Of a stretch of DNA of 64,000 nucleotides, positions 10,758 to 21,571 are shown piece after piece. The notes under the pieces are model-generated. The model was not told the origin of the DNA, ran no database searches, and saw only the letters and a list, made by a program, of their open reading frames with translations. Numbering within the stretch: the stretch's first letter is position 1; each line of letters begins with the position of its first letter. This DNA comes from Hymenopellis radicata (lineage: Eukaryota; Basidiomycota; Agaricomycetes; Agaricales; Physalacriaceae). Both the position numbers and the translations under genes were made by a program. The stretch is from NCBI GenBank assembly GCA_015501595.1, contig JADNRX010000025.1, positions 124,001 through 188,000 of the forward strand. Direction: 5' to 3'.

Positions 10758-12457
10758 ATGCAGACAAAGGACATTCAGACTCCATGCGACCTGCCAAACC
10801 TGCTGACATGCAGCCGCCAACGACGGTTCGTTCTGCCTGACAGTGCAACTATTCTGAGTGACGATCTCAACGGGTTTCAAATCACTGTAGAAGGAGGAGT
10901 CCTGCCAACTCGACGCAGCGCACGGCTGAATACAGCTGACGATGCAGATGCCGGAGCCTCAGTTTTAGGAAGCTACAATCTGCAGCAGAGGAGGGCACAT
11001 GATAGCAGATTCGCTGGTGAGGATACAGAGGACTCGAGATCTATTATGCCGGAAGGGGACGCTGATGAGCGGATGGCAGAAGGTGATAGATACTATCCAT
11101 TAAGATATACCACTGATATACCTTTCAATTAAGCTGTAGCTCACTCGAATGAACGTGAACCAACGTCATCTGTACTCTTACCTGGATCACGCCTCTTCCT
11201 GGAGGCGACGGCCATTTCCTCTGAACAGATGTCACCACTATTCTCTGCACCAGGATCTCCTCTGTTCTGCGCGTCGGCATCTCCTCTGTTCTCCGCCCCG
11301 CCATCTCCTCTGTTCTCCGAGCCGGCATCGCCAGTCTCGAAGCTCATGGACGTTGATCTCCCTTCATCCGCTGACGAGTCCATGGACACGTCCCCTACAG
11401 ACATTGCTGTACCTTTGTGGATAGCTTCATCTTCGTCGGCGACTACAAAGACATCAAGACGTGAACATTGGAAAGGAGCCGTATATCCTACGGATCGACG
11501 AATTTACACAATTAACGATCTTTCCAAATTCATAAGTTGTGGTTTAAAATATATTCCATGGTCGGGAGGGTGTGTAGCACTGATTTCTTTACGGATGCTG
11601 ATAAGCTAATAAGAGTATGCAGAGACGATCATCGGAGTATCTTAGATATTCATGGACATCGTGCATCCATCCTGGTAGGATCCCCGCCAGTGCAGAACTG
11701 GTCCGATCTCGCAACTCAGGCCTGTCGAGATATGACTGAGATTCAGGAGAAGTTGACTAAGCATAGGGAAACCAGCATTTCGCGGCGCGGGGAGTACTAT
11801 AGCTGTGGCGTTGGGATCACAGCGAATACACGGTCATCGAAGCCACACAATTTCGCAAATTCGGCTATTGAAACCGCTCTCCTTCGTGATCTTCTAGACC
11901 GGAAGGCATTTGAGATTATGGGAGAGTACTCCAGTGGTTTGTATCTCACAAAGCCTTGAAATCAGCTGTTGACGAGTTTTATAGACACTTTGCGTGACTT
12001 CTACCCTGATACATGGCTTGAGTATGACGACTGCCTAGCAAGTGTTATTTCGGAGGATCCCACTCTCATGCGACTATACGAACGGTGCTGTTTTGCAGCA
12101 TGTCATATTAATTTTCCACCAGATGCCTGGACACGCTTCCATCTCGACACTATGAATCTTCGACGGGGAATGTGCGCCGTTTGGGCTCTAGGGAACTATG
12201 ATTCGACGCGAGGCGGTCATCTCATTCTGTGGGATCTTGGAGTGATTGTGGAATTTCCACCGGGCAATATGATTCTATTGCCATCGGCTCTAGTCGTTCA
12301 TGGTAACTTTGCCATCATCCAGGACGGAGTGATTCGAGGTGCCTTTGTTCTCTATTCGGCAGGTTGCTTGTTCAAGTATGTGTACAACCGTCGTGGTCAG
12401 GATCTTGATGCTAGTTTTGGTATAGCTCATAATTTAGCTGCATTTCCTGTAGTTTAG
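10758..12457 (+). pseudogene. TET/JBP-like 2-oxoglutarate/Fe(II) dioxygenase, decayed
   Basis: The C-terminal part matches the large family of TET/JBP-like dioxygenases of Agaricomycetes, thought to oxidise methylated bases. Visible are the HxD iron motif (FHLD, about 12138-12149) followed by GMCAVWALGNYD, GGHLILWDLG, EFPPGNMILLPSA, the distal His (VVHGN, about 12297) and the 2OG-binding Arg region (IRGAFVLYSAG). Upstream is a Ser/Pro-rich linker of four near repeats (SPLFSAP/SPLFCAS type, 11229-11320) and a variable N-terminus starting at ATG 10758. A 54-nt intron (about 11082-11135) removes an in-frame TAA. Two lesions remain: a one-base frame change in a G-run region at 11564-11570, and an in-frame TGA at about 11957 where CGA would continue the frame. 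The catalytic residues are all present. KDZ transposons often neighbour this family; a KDZ fragment lies 21 kb away. Confidence 0.75.
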
Positions 12458-12815
12458 ATTTATAGTCATAGGAATCATCGTGATTCAACTTTATAGCGAA
12501 CGAATTGAAGGTTTAGGATGCTTTTGGACTTAGATATGGACTTAGACGGACTTATATGGACTTATGTCTGCGTACTGATAATTCATGGAATTGATGTTGC
12601 TGATTTTCGGTGTTTTTGGCTTGGTCGCGTGGATAAATTTAGATGTGTGGCAGTTCATAAATGCTAGGGAGGAGTTCTTGGGGTCTCTCGACTATATTCA
12701 GACATGAAACAGGGCATCCTGGCCCAAAACGAGCGTGATCGTCCAGCTTTCCATAGACTTCAGGGTGCCCTGACAGCTCAGCAAGGCTCCGAACACTTCA
12801 GTAAATAATATAACA
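12458..12815. other. Spacer between convergent genes
   Basis: AT-rich sequence between the 3' ends of the dioxygenase gene and the helicase fragment, with a small run of GGACTTA repeats (about 12525-12565). Nothing else was seen. Confidence 0.4.
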
Positions 12816-14165
12816 TTATATTAAAGCATCGCCCGTCGCCTCTGTATACCACCGTAGGGAATTTCCCGCCTCGTACAATGTCGCTCGTTGCAAATCCTTC
12901 AGCCGCCTCTCTTCTGCGCGAACTTCTTCCGGAGCATGTTTTGAGATCTTGCTCGCCGACACATCCCCAAATATTCTCAAGCCCGCAGGCCCGTGCTCAT
13001 TGCATTTGATTCTGGAGAGCATGACATACGCTGTCGCCGTGGAGGCGGCGCTTTCGAGATGCACGGTAACTTTATCAAGCGACCGACTCTGTGAGTTATG
13101 TGCGGTGAAAGCAAAGCCGGGTATGATGGGAACCTGTTCACGCCGAGCATAGTAAGTTTTGCCATTGGTGGTGCTTTGATATGTGAGTGGAAAGTGTGTT
13201 AGGGGTACTAAAACACGATTGGGATGTGGCGCATGTTTATCCGGAGATGTATACCTGGGAACGTCGAGTTCCACCGAAACCGCGTAGCGCTTACCACGGT
13301 TAACCAAATATTGTATATTGACGAGGGTTCCGGGACTGCTGTTGCAAAGACCCAGTTCCACGGCAACATTGTCAACTACAATAATTGGCATGCCAATTGT
13401 TAATGGTAAACGTCCTGCGAGATCGTGAGCATTGTATTTTGGAGACATGTTCCAAGCATCCAAAGCATTTTGCCCTATAAGAGTTTTAGTAGGGTCGAAA
13501 GCTAAGTCAAAAATAATAATTTTTTTACCAGCAAGAGCCATTCGACGACTTCCGGTACCCACAGTGTCGTATGAATAGTATACGGCAAACTCCCCACCTG
13601 TCGTCGTGGCAAACGCCTTAGCCATACACCAGTTGTGCTCGTCTCGAACAGCGTTGGTATATGTAATGAACGGAGGAGCGCTTTCTGGGTGCAGAATCCA
13701 TTGCAGGATGTCAGCGTGATCGACGGAGTCTGATGCGCGCCGAGCACTCAGGCGAAAGCGTTTCAAGAAGTTGAGATCGTTGTCGGGACCCGAGATGGTA
13801 CAGTTACCATAGCGCAGGCGTTCGAGAAGTGCGACATATCTAGGATTTCTTTGGCGTACGATGTCGTCCAGAATGATGCACCGCGGGATAGTCCAGAAGT
13901 TTTTCACTGCCTCTACAGCTTCTCGATTGTCGCCATGAAGTCCATGAAGGGTGGAATGCGCACTAAGCAGGGATGTTGTTACCGATTGCTTGTACAATGG
14001 CGTCGACTTGGGACAAGGTAGCTGAAATTGGTCGCCGGAAAGAATCAGATCAACGCCGCCAAAAGCATCATCAGAACAGCTTCGAGCAAGGTTGAGGTTG
14101 CGGCATACTTTGAGAAAGTCGCAACAGCCTAACAGATAGAACTCGTCAATGATCAATACTCGCAT
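12816..14165 (-). pseudogene. PIF1-type helicase fragment (Helitron-like), N-terminus missing
   Basis: An uninterrupted frame of 449 residues begins at helicase motif II (VLIIDEF) and continues with motif III (LSGDQFQLP), a 1B/2B-like middle, motif V (PGFAFTAHNSQSRSLDKVTV) and motif VI (YVMLSRIK). Motifs I and Ia, which bind ATP, and any Rep domain are absent. Upstream the frame runs on as ELAARLAS and then meets a stop/possible splice acceptor at about 14200, where repeat sequence begins. PIF1-like ATPases of this kind are the helicase half of fungal Helitrons or free relatives. The fragment converges on the dioxygenase gene 358 bp away. Without the Walker A motif it cannot be an active helicase unless a distant exon supplies it. 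Confidence 0.7.
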
Positions 14166-14437
14166 GGACGCAAGCCGAGCCGCAAGCTCACCCTATGCAG
14201 TAAGGATAACATGTTATACCACTGTTCCTACAGGGCAGAATAACGTGTCGTTTCCTGTAGTCTACCTGGGCTCATCTGGCTGGTGCTGGGGGTAGCTGGG
14301 CAGCGCTATTGCTTCCCAATTGGGCTGGGGAGGGATAGCTATAATGGGTAGGGGGAGGGATAGGCCTATTTGGGATGGGGAGGGATGGTCACAATTGGGA
14401 TGGGATGGGGAGGGGTGATAGCAGATCAGGGATAGAT

Positions 14438-14634
14438 CAGATATTGATGGGAGATGATCAGTGGACCCTGGGATGGGTGGGGGATGCTCCTAGCTACGCA
14501 ATTGTGGCGCATTTTTGATTAGATCAGCATTGGGCTGGATGGGGTGGGCAATAATGAATGCTGCTATAGGGGATGGTTGTTAGGGTGATGAAAACCTTTT
14601 TTATAGTTTTTTGGGCTGGGAATCCAATGGTGTA
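14438..14634 (+). repeat. Repeat family R, 5' part of an interrupted copy
   Basis: The GATATTGATGGGA start and the CTTTTTTATAGTTTTTTGGG core match the copies at about 44246, 49522 and (minus strand) 42290. The copy breaks at TA 14633-14634 where a 2.96 kb element entered, and resumes at 17597. Sequence left of 14438, back to about 14200, is G/T-rich and differs between copies. Confidence 0.6.
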
Positions 14635-14789
14635 CATCAGGAAAAGCCCTCCGGGGTATTATATAGAGAATATTTCATGGATTAGTACAAATCTGAAAAA
14701 TCAAGCTATTTTGATTAATATTCATAAAATAGTCAAGATGAGCAGCACCTTATCAAGAGCAGAAACTAATCTCAACAAAGTTTGACATA

Positions 14790-15184
14790 CAGTCATCACC
14801 CGGTCCTTTGGACGCCGAAACTTAATTTCGGCCTCCGCCACATACAGAGTGATTCTTCTACCAAATATGTAGTGTATAAAATGTTTCTAAATACTATGAG
14901 AATGCTCACAAATATTTTCGTGATTTTAGATGAAGTGTGGACTGAGGAATTGGGTGATTCGTGGTGTCCAAAGGAGTGATGGTTATGTAATGAATATTTA
15001 TAGCCCACTTCTGACAATTATTTCAACTTCATAGAGGTGTCTGACGGCCCCAGACTTTTTGTCAGAGCATAATAGAATCATAAACTATTTTTGCATGTAA
15101 AAACATTGCAAGTAAGTTCCATGAACCGTGTGCTACAAGGGTGTACAAAGGAACGGTAGTGTATAAAGGACCGGGTGATGACTG
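14790..15184. mobile_element. 395-bp TA-flanked MITE
   Basis: Inverted ends of about 20 bp (CAGTCATCACCCGGTCCTTT and its complement) are flanked by TA at 14788-14789 and 15185-15186. It has no coding potential and is nested in the 2.96-kb element. Confidence 0.7.
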
Positions 15185-16382
15185 TATCACACGAAAGAAT
15201 GAATGGTATGAAAAAAAACTACATTGATCTTGGCGCTTGCTTGACAAAAAGGCACTACTACGGTCGAGGACCTTCTTACTGGTCCAGTCTGCAGGTACGG
15301 CCCGGCCAGATAAGTGTACGCCGTGCTGGATCACAAGGACAGGTAAAGCCGACACAAGTGGAGAGCCATCAGTGGCAAGTTAGGGTATGAGACCGAGGCC
15401 GCGCCTTCCGAACAGAGGAAGTGCGCCCGACTGATGAAGTACGTGAGATTGGTGCATTCACGGGAGCGGTGGGTAGTGTTTTAATTGGTGGTGATGGCAA
15501 AGGGATCGTAGGCGGAGCCGTTCGTGGTATTAATTTGGAGCGCGCGATGGTCGAAGAGAAAGGCCAATTTTGAGAATCCTCACTTCTGCTCTGCGAGCCG
15601 GGCCCGAGAAATGAGTAGAAAGCATGGAACCAAAAGAACTATGAGGCGTTGACGAGTGCTCGAAGTAGTTAATGATTTACTCACCGGGCTGCTCGTGCAC
15701 CACTGAGGATCTCTCGGACGTCAGCGCGTCAGCCAAGACACAATCTGATATGCTCGACACATTCGACTTCTTCCTCGTCCATCCAAGAGATATTATCGGG
15801 CTTGATTTCCGTCCGGGACCTGCGGAGAGCACTAGGTTATGGCGTATGCAGTGAAATTTGCTGTCCGGGGTCCCATACCGCGTAGAAAGTCAGCGAAATC
15901 AGCAATTTTCGAGCGCGGCTTGTGTGAGGCACGAGCAAGCGCAGCACAGAGTATGAAATGAGGATACACGAGGCAAAGCAGGTGCACATGGCAGGAGGAA
16001 GAGAAATTGGAGAAGTCCTCACCGATCACATGGTCTGTGCGCAAGCACGCCATACGCTCACGTGCATGTTGGATTTCGATTTTTTTTCAACTCGGTGCTC
16101 GGTTGACTTCTTTCCTTTCCCCCATCCTCGACACTCGCGCCTATCTTGGCAGTTGGCACCCGCCGCATTTGTCTCTCAACAAGTGTTCACCCCCGATCGA
16201 CTATCTTTGCCAGCATCCCTCTTCGTCAGATCTTTCGCAGTAGCAGCGGTCACCTACCAGCTACCGGTCGGGCCCAGCGACGCCTGTTATTGATGAGCAG
16301 CCTGTGTCGTTACCACCAACGATCCGGAGCTGCTCGACCGCGACAAGCTCAGCAGCCTGGAGAGATACCAACACCTCTAGGT

Positions 16383-16930
16383 TCATCGCCGCCAACAAAT
16401 GCCGAGCTGCGGCGCAACATTCCTTTCGACCAGTTGATGCCTGGGTGCGTCAAGTCTCTCTCATCCTGTGTTCTCGCTCGATGCGCACTTGTCGAGTCAA
16501 CATGCGGCACCGGCGTATTTCCTTTCTCCCTATTTTCCAAATTTCATCATGAACCGCTAACAACACACCTTCAGAAGTCCCCGGTCGACGACGTCTCGCT
16601 TTGGTAGTTCCCATTTCCACAACACCCCCATCCTCCTCACCTCCAGGTTCGTTACAATGGTCAAACACATCGCCGCCGACAACTGCACGGCAAGATTCTT
16701 TTCGACCAGTTGATGTCTGGGTGCGTAAAGTCTCTTTCATTGTGTTTGCCTGCTCAATGCGCGCATGTTGAGTCACCATGCAGCTCCAACGTGTTTCCTT
16801 TCGCCGTCCTTCCTGATTTTTGCTATACATCGCTAACAAGACATCTTTAGAAATCTTCTGCGGTCGACGTACTCCGACTCTGGCCATTCCCATTCCCACA
16901 ATAGCCTCATGTATGCTTCTTCGCCCCAGT
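16383..16930 (+). repeat. Diverged tandem duplication of an exon-intron-like unit
   Basis: Two units of about 280 bp are aligned by CGCCGCC, TTTTCGACCAGTTGATG, CTGGGTGCGT(C/A)AAGTCTCT and a later AG-G-TCGACG block. In both, CTGG is followed by GTGCGT and about 120 nt later by a pyrimidine/CAG or TTTAG, which reads like the same exon-intron-exon twice. I do not recognise the protein. It may be duplicated sequence of a captured host gene. Confidence 0.4.
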
Positions 16931-17172
16931 CTATGGTTAACCCGACACCTGTGTCTGTTTTCGCGCGCGCCGCCAGATCGACTCACTTTGCCAGCATCTG
17001 GACCCGACCTCTTTGTGAGATCTTACCAAGTACGTTGTTTTTTCTCGTTGTTGGAGTCGTCCCGATTCTTGGTTCCAAGCTCTCCTCCGCCTTTGGATAT
17101 ACGGTGGACGATACGGTGGCTGACCTCCGGCTGGCTCTTACTCTCTCAGCCCTAGTGTGCATGTACTCGTAA

Positions 17173-17440
17173 CTGACGTGATGCGCTGGCGACGGTAACT
17201 AATGCTGTGCTTACTTTGGTTTTTGCCAGTCTCGCGTGCAGCCAAGCCTGCCATCCCTATATAGCATTTGGTACTAGTTCACATCGTGTAGCATCCATGT
17301 TTTAGTTTGCTTGCAATATCACACCATGCTGCACTGTCCCTCGTCGTGTCCTTGGAATGTAAGCCTGTGGAGAATTGTCGGCTTTAAAAGTGAGAAATGC
17401 AGCACTACTTGATGACAAGTTCACGCAACATCTTGGAGAT
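17173..17440. other. Stretch without a recognised gene
   Basis: Right part of the 2.96-kb element. No frame or repeat of note apart from the approach to the right inverted end. Confidence 0.3.
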
Positions 17441-17596
17441 TTCATGACTAATATTGAATAAAAAAACCTGGGGGACCATTTTAAATAGTAAAATGTTGAC
17501 TATCATGTCTATTCCATGTATTTCATTCAGAAAAGCCAGATTTGTCCTATTCTATGGCTATTCCTGACATTTTACTGGGGTACCATTTTCCTGATG

Positions 17597-18115
17597 TAAA
17601 CCATTTTGCAATAGCTTCAAAACTGGAGGAGATATTAGGGGTGCAAAAATGCGCCACACTTCTAGTAGGCCTTGTACATAGCCTATAGCCTTGAGACTTT
17701 AATACCTTTTAGAAGTACTATAGACCGATATCTGATATCATTTTCAGGTGATTTCATCGAAGGGTTCAAGAGATATATCAGGATGACTGCTCCAGGGCCA
17801 CCAGGGATATTGCACAGGATCCTGCTACTCTGGGGACCTACAACTTTGATATATCGTTTATAGTGCTAATAAACCTTTATTCATGATGTGGAGAGTATCC
17901 TCAACCCAGTAGTCCATGTATAGATAGGTCCCCAGTGCTGTTTTAAGCATTTTCGCATATCTGGTTATTTAATATAAGGATACCTCTCTAAATTGTACTT
18001 GGCTACCTTTAGACATTCATTTACAACCTTTTTGCAAAAGGAACCATGTCATTTGGTCAAGGGACCAGTGTTCTAGAGGTCAGTCTTCCTCCCCACCGGA
18101 GTTTGAGCGAAAATG
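17597..18115 (+). repeat. Repeat family R, 3' part of the interrupted copy
   Basis: Continues from 14634. It matches the other R copies through AGGCCTTGTACATAGCC, the AGATATATCAGGAT block and CCCACCGGAGTTT, then stops at about 18115, short of the family's usual right end. Confidence 0.65.
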
Positions 18116-18116
18116 A

Positions 18117-18826
18117 GAAGACGTAGGAGACGAACAGCTACATCGTGATTGGAATCAAATATCCTGTGGACAATTACTAGTATAAATATAAAACAGAACA
18201 GGACACAACTCACGCTATAATTTAGACAAATCTGCACAGACAACGGCCCGCCTCGCGTTGATTATATTCACGCTTGTGTTCTACCTTCGAGCTCAGCATC
18301 AATGAGCAGTCCATTAACGATTTAGCTCGGAACATACACGTTCTATAACATAGACGATGATGGCATCGGTGAGCACGTCCATCGATTATCCTCCTCGTCG
18401 TCGTTTCGGCATCCATATGGCTCCTCCTTCACTGCCGTTTTAAATCGGCTCCGCATCCACCGGACAGTTAGTCGACCTCATTGAGCGGGTCGACATCATC
18501 AGCTTCGCTAAAGAAAGTGGTGTTGCCCGTGTCTTGAAGTACGCACACCAGGTAGGCTGACGCTGGGCGGATTTGCGCGAGAATGGTGCCGTCACGAAGA
18601 GGAGCATCAAGCTGCCCCAGAATGCATCCGAGGGCGGCGGTGGCATCAGAACAGAGGCACGGCACCGACAAGCATATCTACGCTGACGCGCTGCAGTAGT
18701 GAGAGGCAGATCTCGGGATCAGCTTATCTGATCACGGGTGACTATAAGTCACGCGAATCACAGCGGGTTCACGGACCACAACCCGCATCCCAGACCGGGT
18801 CAGCCAACTAGTCACGTCCATGAGTG
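18117..18826 (-). mobile_element. Truncated relative of the hAT element at 39937-41277
   Basis: Long collinear similarity to about 40371-41220: the block around CATCGTG(A/G)TTGGAATC, CTGCACAGACAACGGC, then a block with GCCCCAGAA and the GGGTTCACGG right-hand subterminal repeats. The left end is missing, where repeat R abuts. The right end does not reach a recognisable terminal repeat before hAT-2 begins. Confidence 0.5.
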
Positions 18827-19014
18827 TAGAGTGTTTAAGGGTGCACCCGGGTGCACTCACATTCAGCACCCGGGTGTAGAGTGTTTGCGCCACATTAGTA
18901 GGGTGTACTGACGGGTGGCCACCCGAGTGCGGGTATTTGCCTTTGAGCCACGAGTGCCGACCCACACTCTACCCGAGTGGACACTCGCAAACACCCGGGT
19001 ACTCAACAAAATGA

Positions 19015-19097
19015 ACCCCGCAAGAATCGAACTCGCGGGGCTCTGACCTTTGCGATCAATATCACAACAATGGGCGCGACCACTCCGCCAAACGGTC
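19015..19097 (-). other. tRNA-like sequence just inside the left end of hAT-2
   Basis: On the minus strand an A-box (TGGCGGAGTGG, 19080-19090) is followed about 50 nt later by a perfect T-arm (GCGAG, TTCGATT, CTTGC) and GGGGTTCA. The bases before the A-box (GACCGTT) do not pair with GGGGTTC as an acceptor stem should, so it is tRNA-derived rather than a working tRNA. Spacing and the end CCAAACGGTC match the copy in hAT-1 within one base. Confidence 0.55.
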
Positions 19098-19227
19098 TTG
19101 AAAGACCCAAACTTACAGCACTTATTACATGTAACCCGGTCAATGAGCATTTAAAAAAAATAATAGTACAACAAAATTAAAGTCCTAAACAAAACACAAG
19201 AATATGTAAAACGTACAATACAAGAAA

Positions 19228-21571
19228 CTAAAGTCTATGGGGGAGCAGGGGTGCACGACGTACAAAATCCGCATATGTAATGATATAATGCCAAGCTATA
19301 GCGTACTCCGCTTCATTCAACTCGACGAGTGATGGGATGTTCGGCGGTGCCAGTCGCTTCATGCGCGAGTGAGTCGAGGAGGCCATAGGCGGCATTCGCG
19401 TCCATCCACACATTATCCGGTACAACGCGAAAATGGCCTTTTGACGAGCCTCAACATCTCGCGATCCCAATCCAGCATCCTTGTCCTCCAAATCCGCCAC
19501 CAACAGCCGCTCCTTTGCAAAACCGGGCATGAATGCCACAACCTTGATAAACCGACTTTCTCTAGTCGACGCGTCGAGCTCGTTGAACTGAGGAGTCATA
19601 CCCTCCTCGACCTCGACCTCATCGAATCCATCGGGCTTCAATTCGTAGAGATATCCATCCAGAACGAGGAGTTCGAAGCGGAAGGAGATGGTGTAAATCT
19701 CCCACAAAATCTCGCGACAAACATCTTGGGGAATTTGTCGAGACTCGTAAATCACGTTGTTCCATGCCGGCGCGATGTTCTCGAGGTTATCGAGATTAAT
19801 ACCCTGAGCAATGATACTGTCAGAACACTAGTAATCGTAAAATCGATGATTTCACATACCAAAGAACCCGCGCTGTCGAGACTGTCCTGGATATTGGCCT
19901 GAATCTGCCTACGACTCTCAGCAGCCTTCGTATCATCCCGAGACCCGTGCAGTTCGAGCCCGAGTACTTGGCGCCACTCAGGCGATTGGAGGAGGCACCG
20001 CGTCACGCCCAACGTGCGGATTCGATACAAAAGCACCAGTCGAAGTTTGAGGTACGTCGTGAAGTAAGCCTGCCGCGAATTCTCGTTGCTGTGGTTCGCT
20101 AAAAGGACAGGATCTGGCAAGATATATCCTCGCGATACACCCGGACGCGATTTCTGAGACTGGTTGAAGGACGCGCCGATAACCGCGCTTGCTTGCGCCC
20201 ATATTCGAAGTGCTTCAGGCATGACAGGTGATACGATGTCCACGAACTTGTTGCGATCTTGCGACTGTTTCTTGCCCCGCGTCGGTTTCACATCTAAAAA
20301 GTAGAAAAAACATTTCAGTTCGTGTAAATGAGCAAGCAAAATACGTACAAGGGGCAGAGCGGACTGAGGATTGAGAGGATGGCCGCGGAGGACCAGAGGC
20401 GGATTGGCGATTGACGGGAAGGCGAGACGATGACGATTCCGCTGCTTGAGAGGCGGATTGGCGATTGACGGAAAGACGAGACGATGATGATTCCGCTGCT
20501 TGAGAGGGAGGATTTGAAGGGGGTAGTTCCGGTTGACGCGAAGACTGTGAGGCAGCGGGAACATCATATTGGACACTGGTAGCTGAATCGTCTGTCCCAA
20601 AGATTGTCGAAGGAAATGCGCGCTTCCAGCCGTATTGCGCCATAGCTCGGTAGCGTTCTAGATCTGCTATTTTTCCTGAAAATATTGTAGGGCACGGGGG
20701 CGACTCGTCATCAAAACAGACGTGGCAACCGAACTCCCTTGACGTTGAAGGAATGTCGTCCAGCCATTTGTCGACGCGAAGCCCAGTTTCCGCGCCAAGG
20801 GGACGAAAGACCCACACTGGAATGCCCGCCTAAAGTCGATTCAGTGAGGCAAACAAAAAGAGGGTGGTAATGAGAACTTACCCGATAACAATTCAACGCC
20901 ACATCCAGCCGATCTGTGATAGCGCCCACAACTGGTTGGAGTGGAACCTGCCTCGCGTCTGGGGCGTAAAACGCGTCTTGGATACGGGAAATCCAGGTCA
21001 AGCGAGCATCAAACTCGAGACAGAGGCGTTGTGTGAGCCTCCACGTCATGGCTGCCTCCTCGTAAGTAGATGGTGCAGACATCCGACCGAGCAGGTATTG
21101 GATACGAGCCCGGTAGTCCCATAACTTGGTGTCGCCTTTGATGCGCTTGTAAGCGTCGGTCCCTTCGGCGCTGGAGTTCAAGACCGCAGAGACGTGCTTC
21201 TTGATCTTGTGGAACTGGTCCGAGAGGACATTGCGCAGGTCTTGGCGAATGGTACCCAAACGAACAGAAGAGACGTTGCTATCGATGAGGGTGAAGTCGT
21301 CGGGGCGAGGGAGGAACCACATGAATTCGGAAAAGCCAACGTTAAGGGATTGGGGAAATTGCAGGCAGGTTAGATGGGGTGTGCGCGAATTGAACGGTTG
21401 AGGGGTGAAGCAGGGATCGTGCTCGCCGAAGTGATACTCCTTCCGCATGCGAATGTTTTGGTTGCCGAGGTGAAGGTCAGTCATGGTGTCCATGTTCGGG
21501 GAGGTAACGAAGACGCCGAATTCTGGATAGCGACGCCCGACGCGCCCCTCGTACGACTTGATGGCAGCCAT
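19228..21571 (-). CDS. Unknown 726-residue protein carried by hAT-2
   Basis: Four exons (21571-20882, 20829-20349, 20293-19860, 19803-19228) sum to 2181 nt, exactly 727 codons, with standard splice sites and no stop, so the gene is intact. The start is the ATG of MAAIKSYEG. The protein has no motif I can name. The N-terminal 230 residues are mixed alpha-type sequence (RYPEFGVF, FSEFMWFLPRP). The middle contains a Ser/Gln-rich low-complexity segment with a near-perfect internal repeat (SQAAESSSSRL, twice). The C-terminal part ends in a conserved-looking NEAEYAIAWHYI and PLLPHRL. From memory, similar unnamed proteins are numerous in Agaricomycetes, often beside transposons. It lies head to head with the transposase, 1.26 kb apart. 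Role unknown. Confidence 0.7.

Larger units (their letters stand above)
14635..17596. mobile_element. 2.96-kb TA-flanked element inside repeat R
   Basis: The ends share CATCAGGAAAA and then a weaker inverted match over about 60 bp (for example ACAAATCTG on both arms). TA at 14633-14634 and 17597-17598 is the target duplication, and removing the insert rejoins repeat R exactly (GGTGTA-AACCATTTTG as in other copies). No transposase was found. It contains a nested MITE (14790-15184) and a diverged tandem duplication that looks like captured gene sequence (about 16383-16930). Confidence 0.6.

Noticed and set aside
12458..14634. Complete Helitron around the PIF1 helicase
   Set aside because: No Rep domain, no 5' TC or 3' CTRR hairpin end could be placed.
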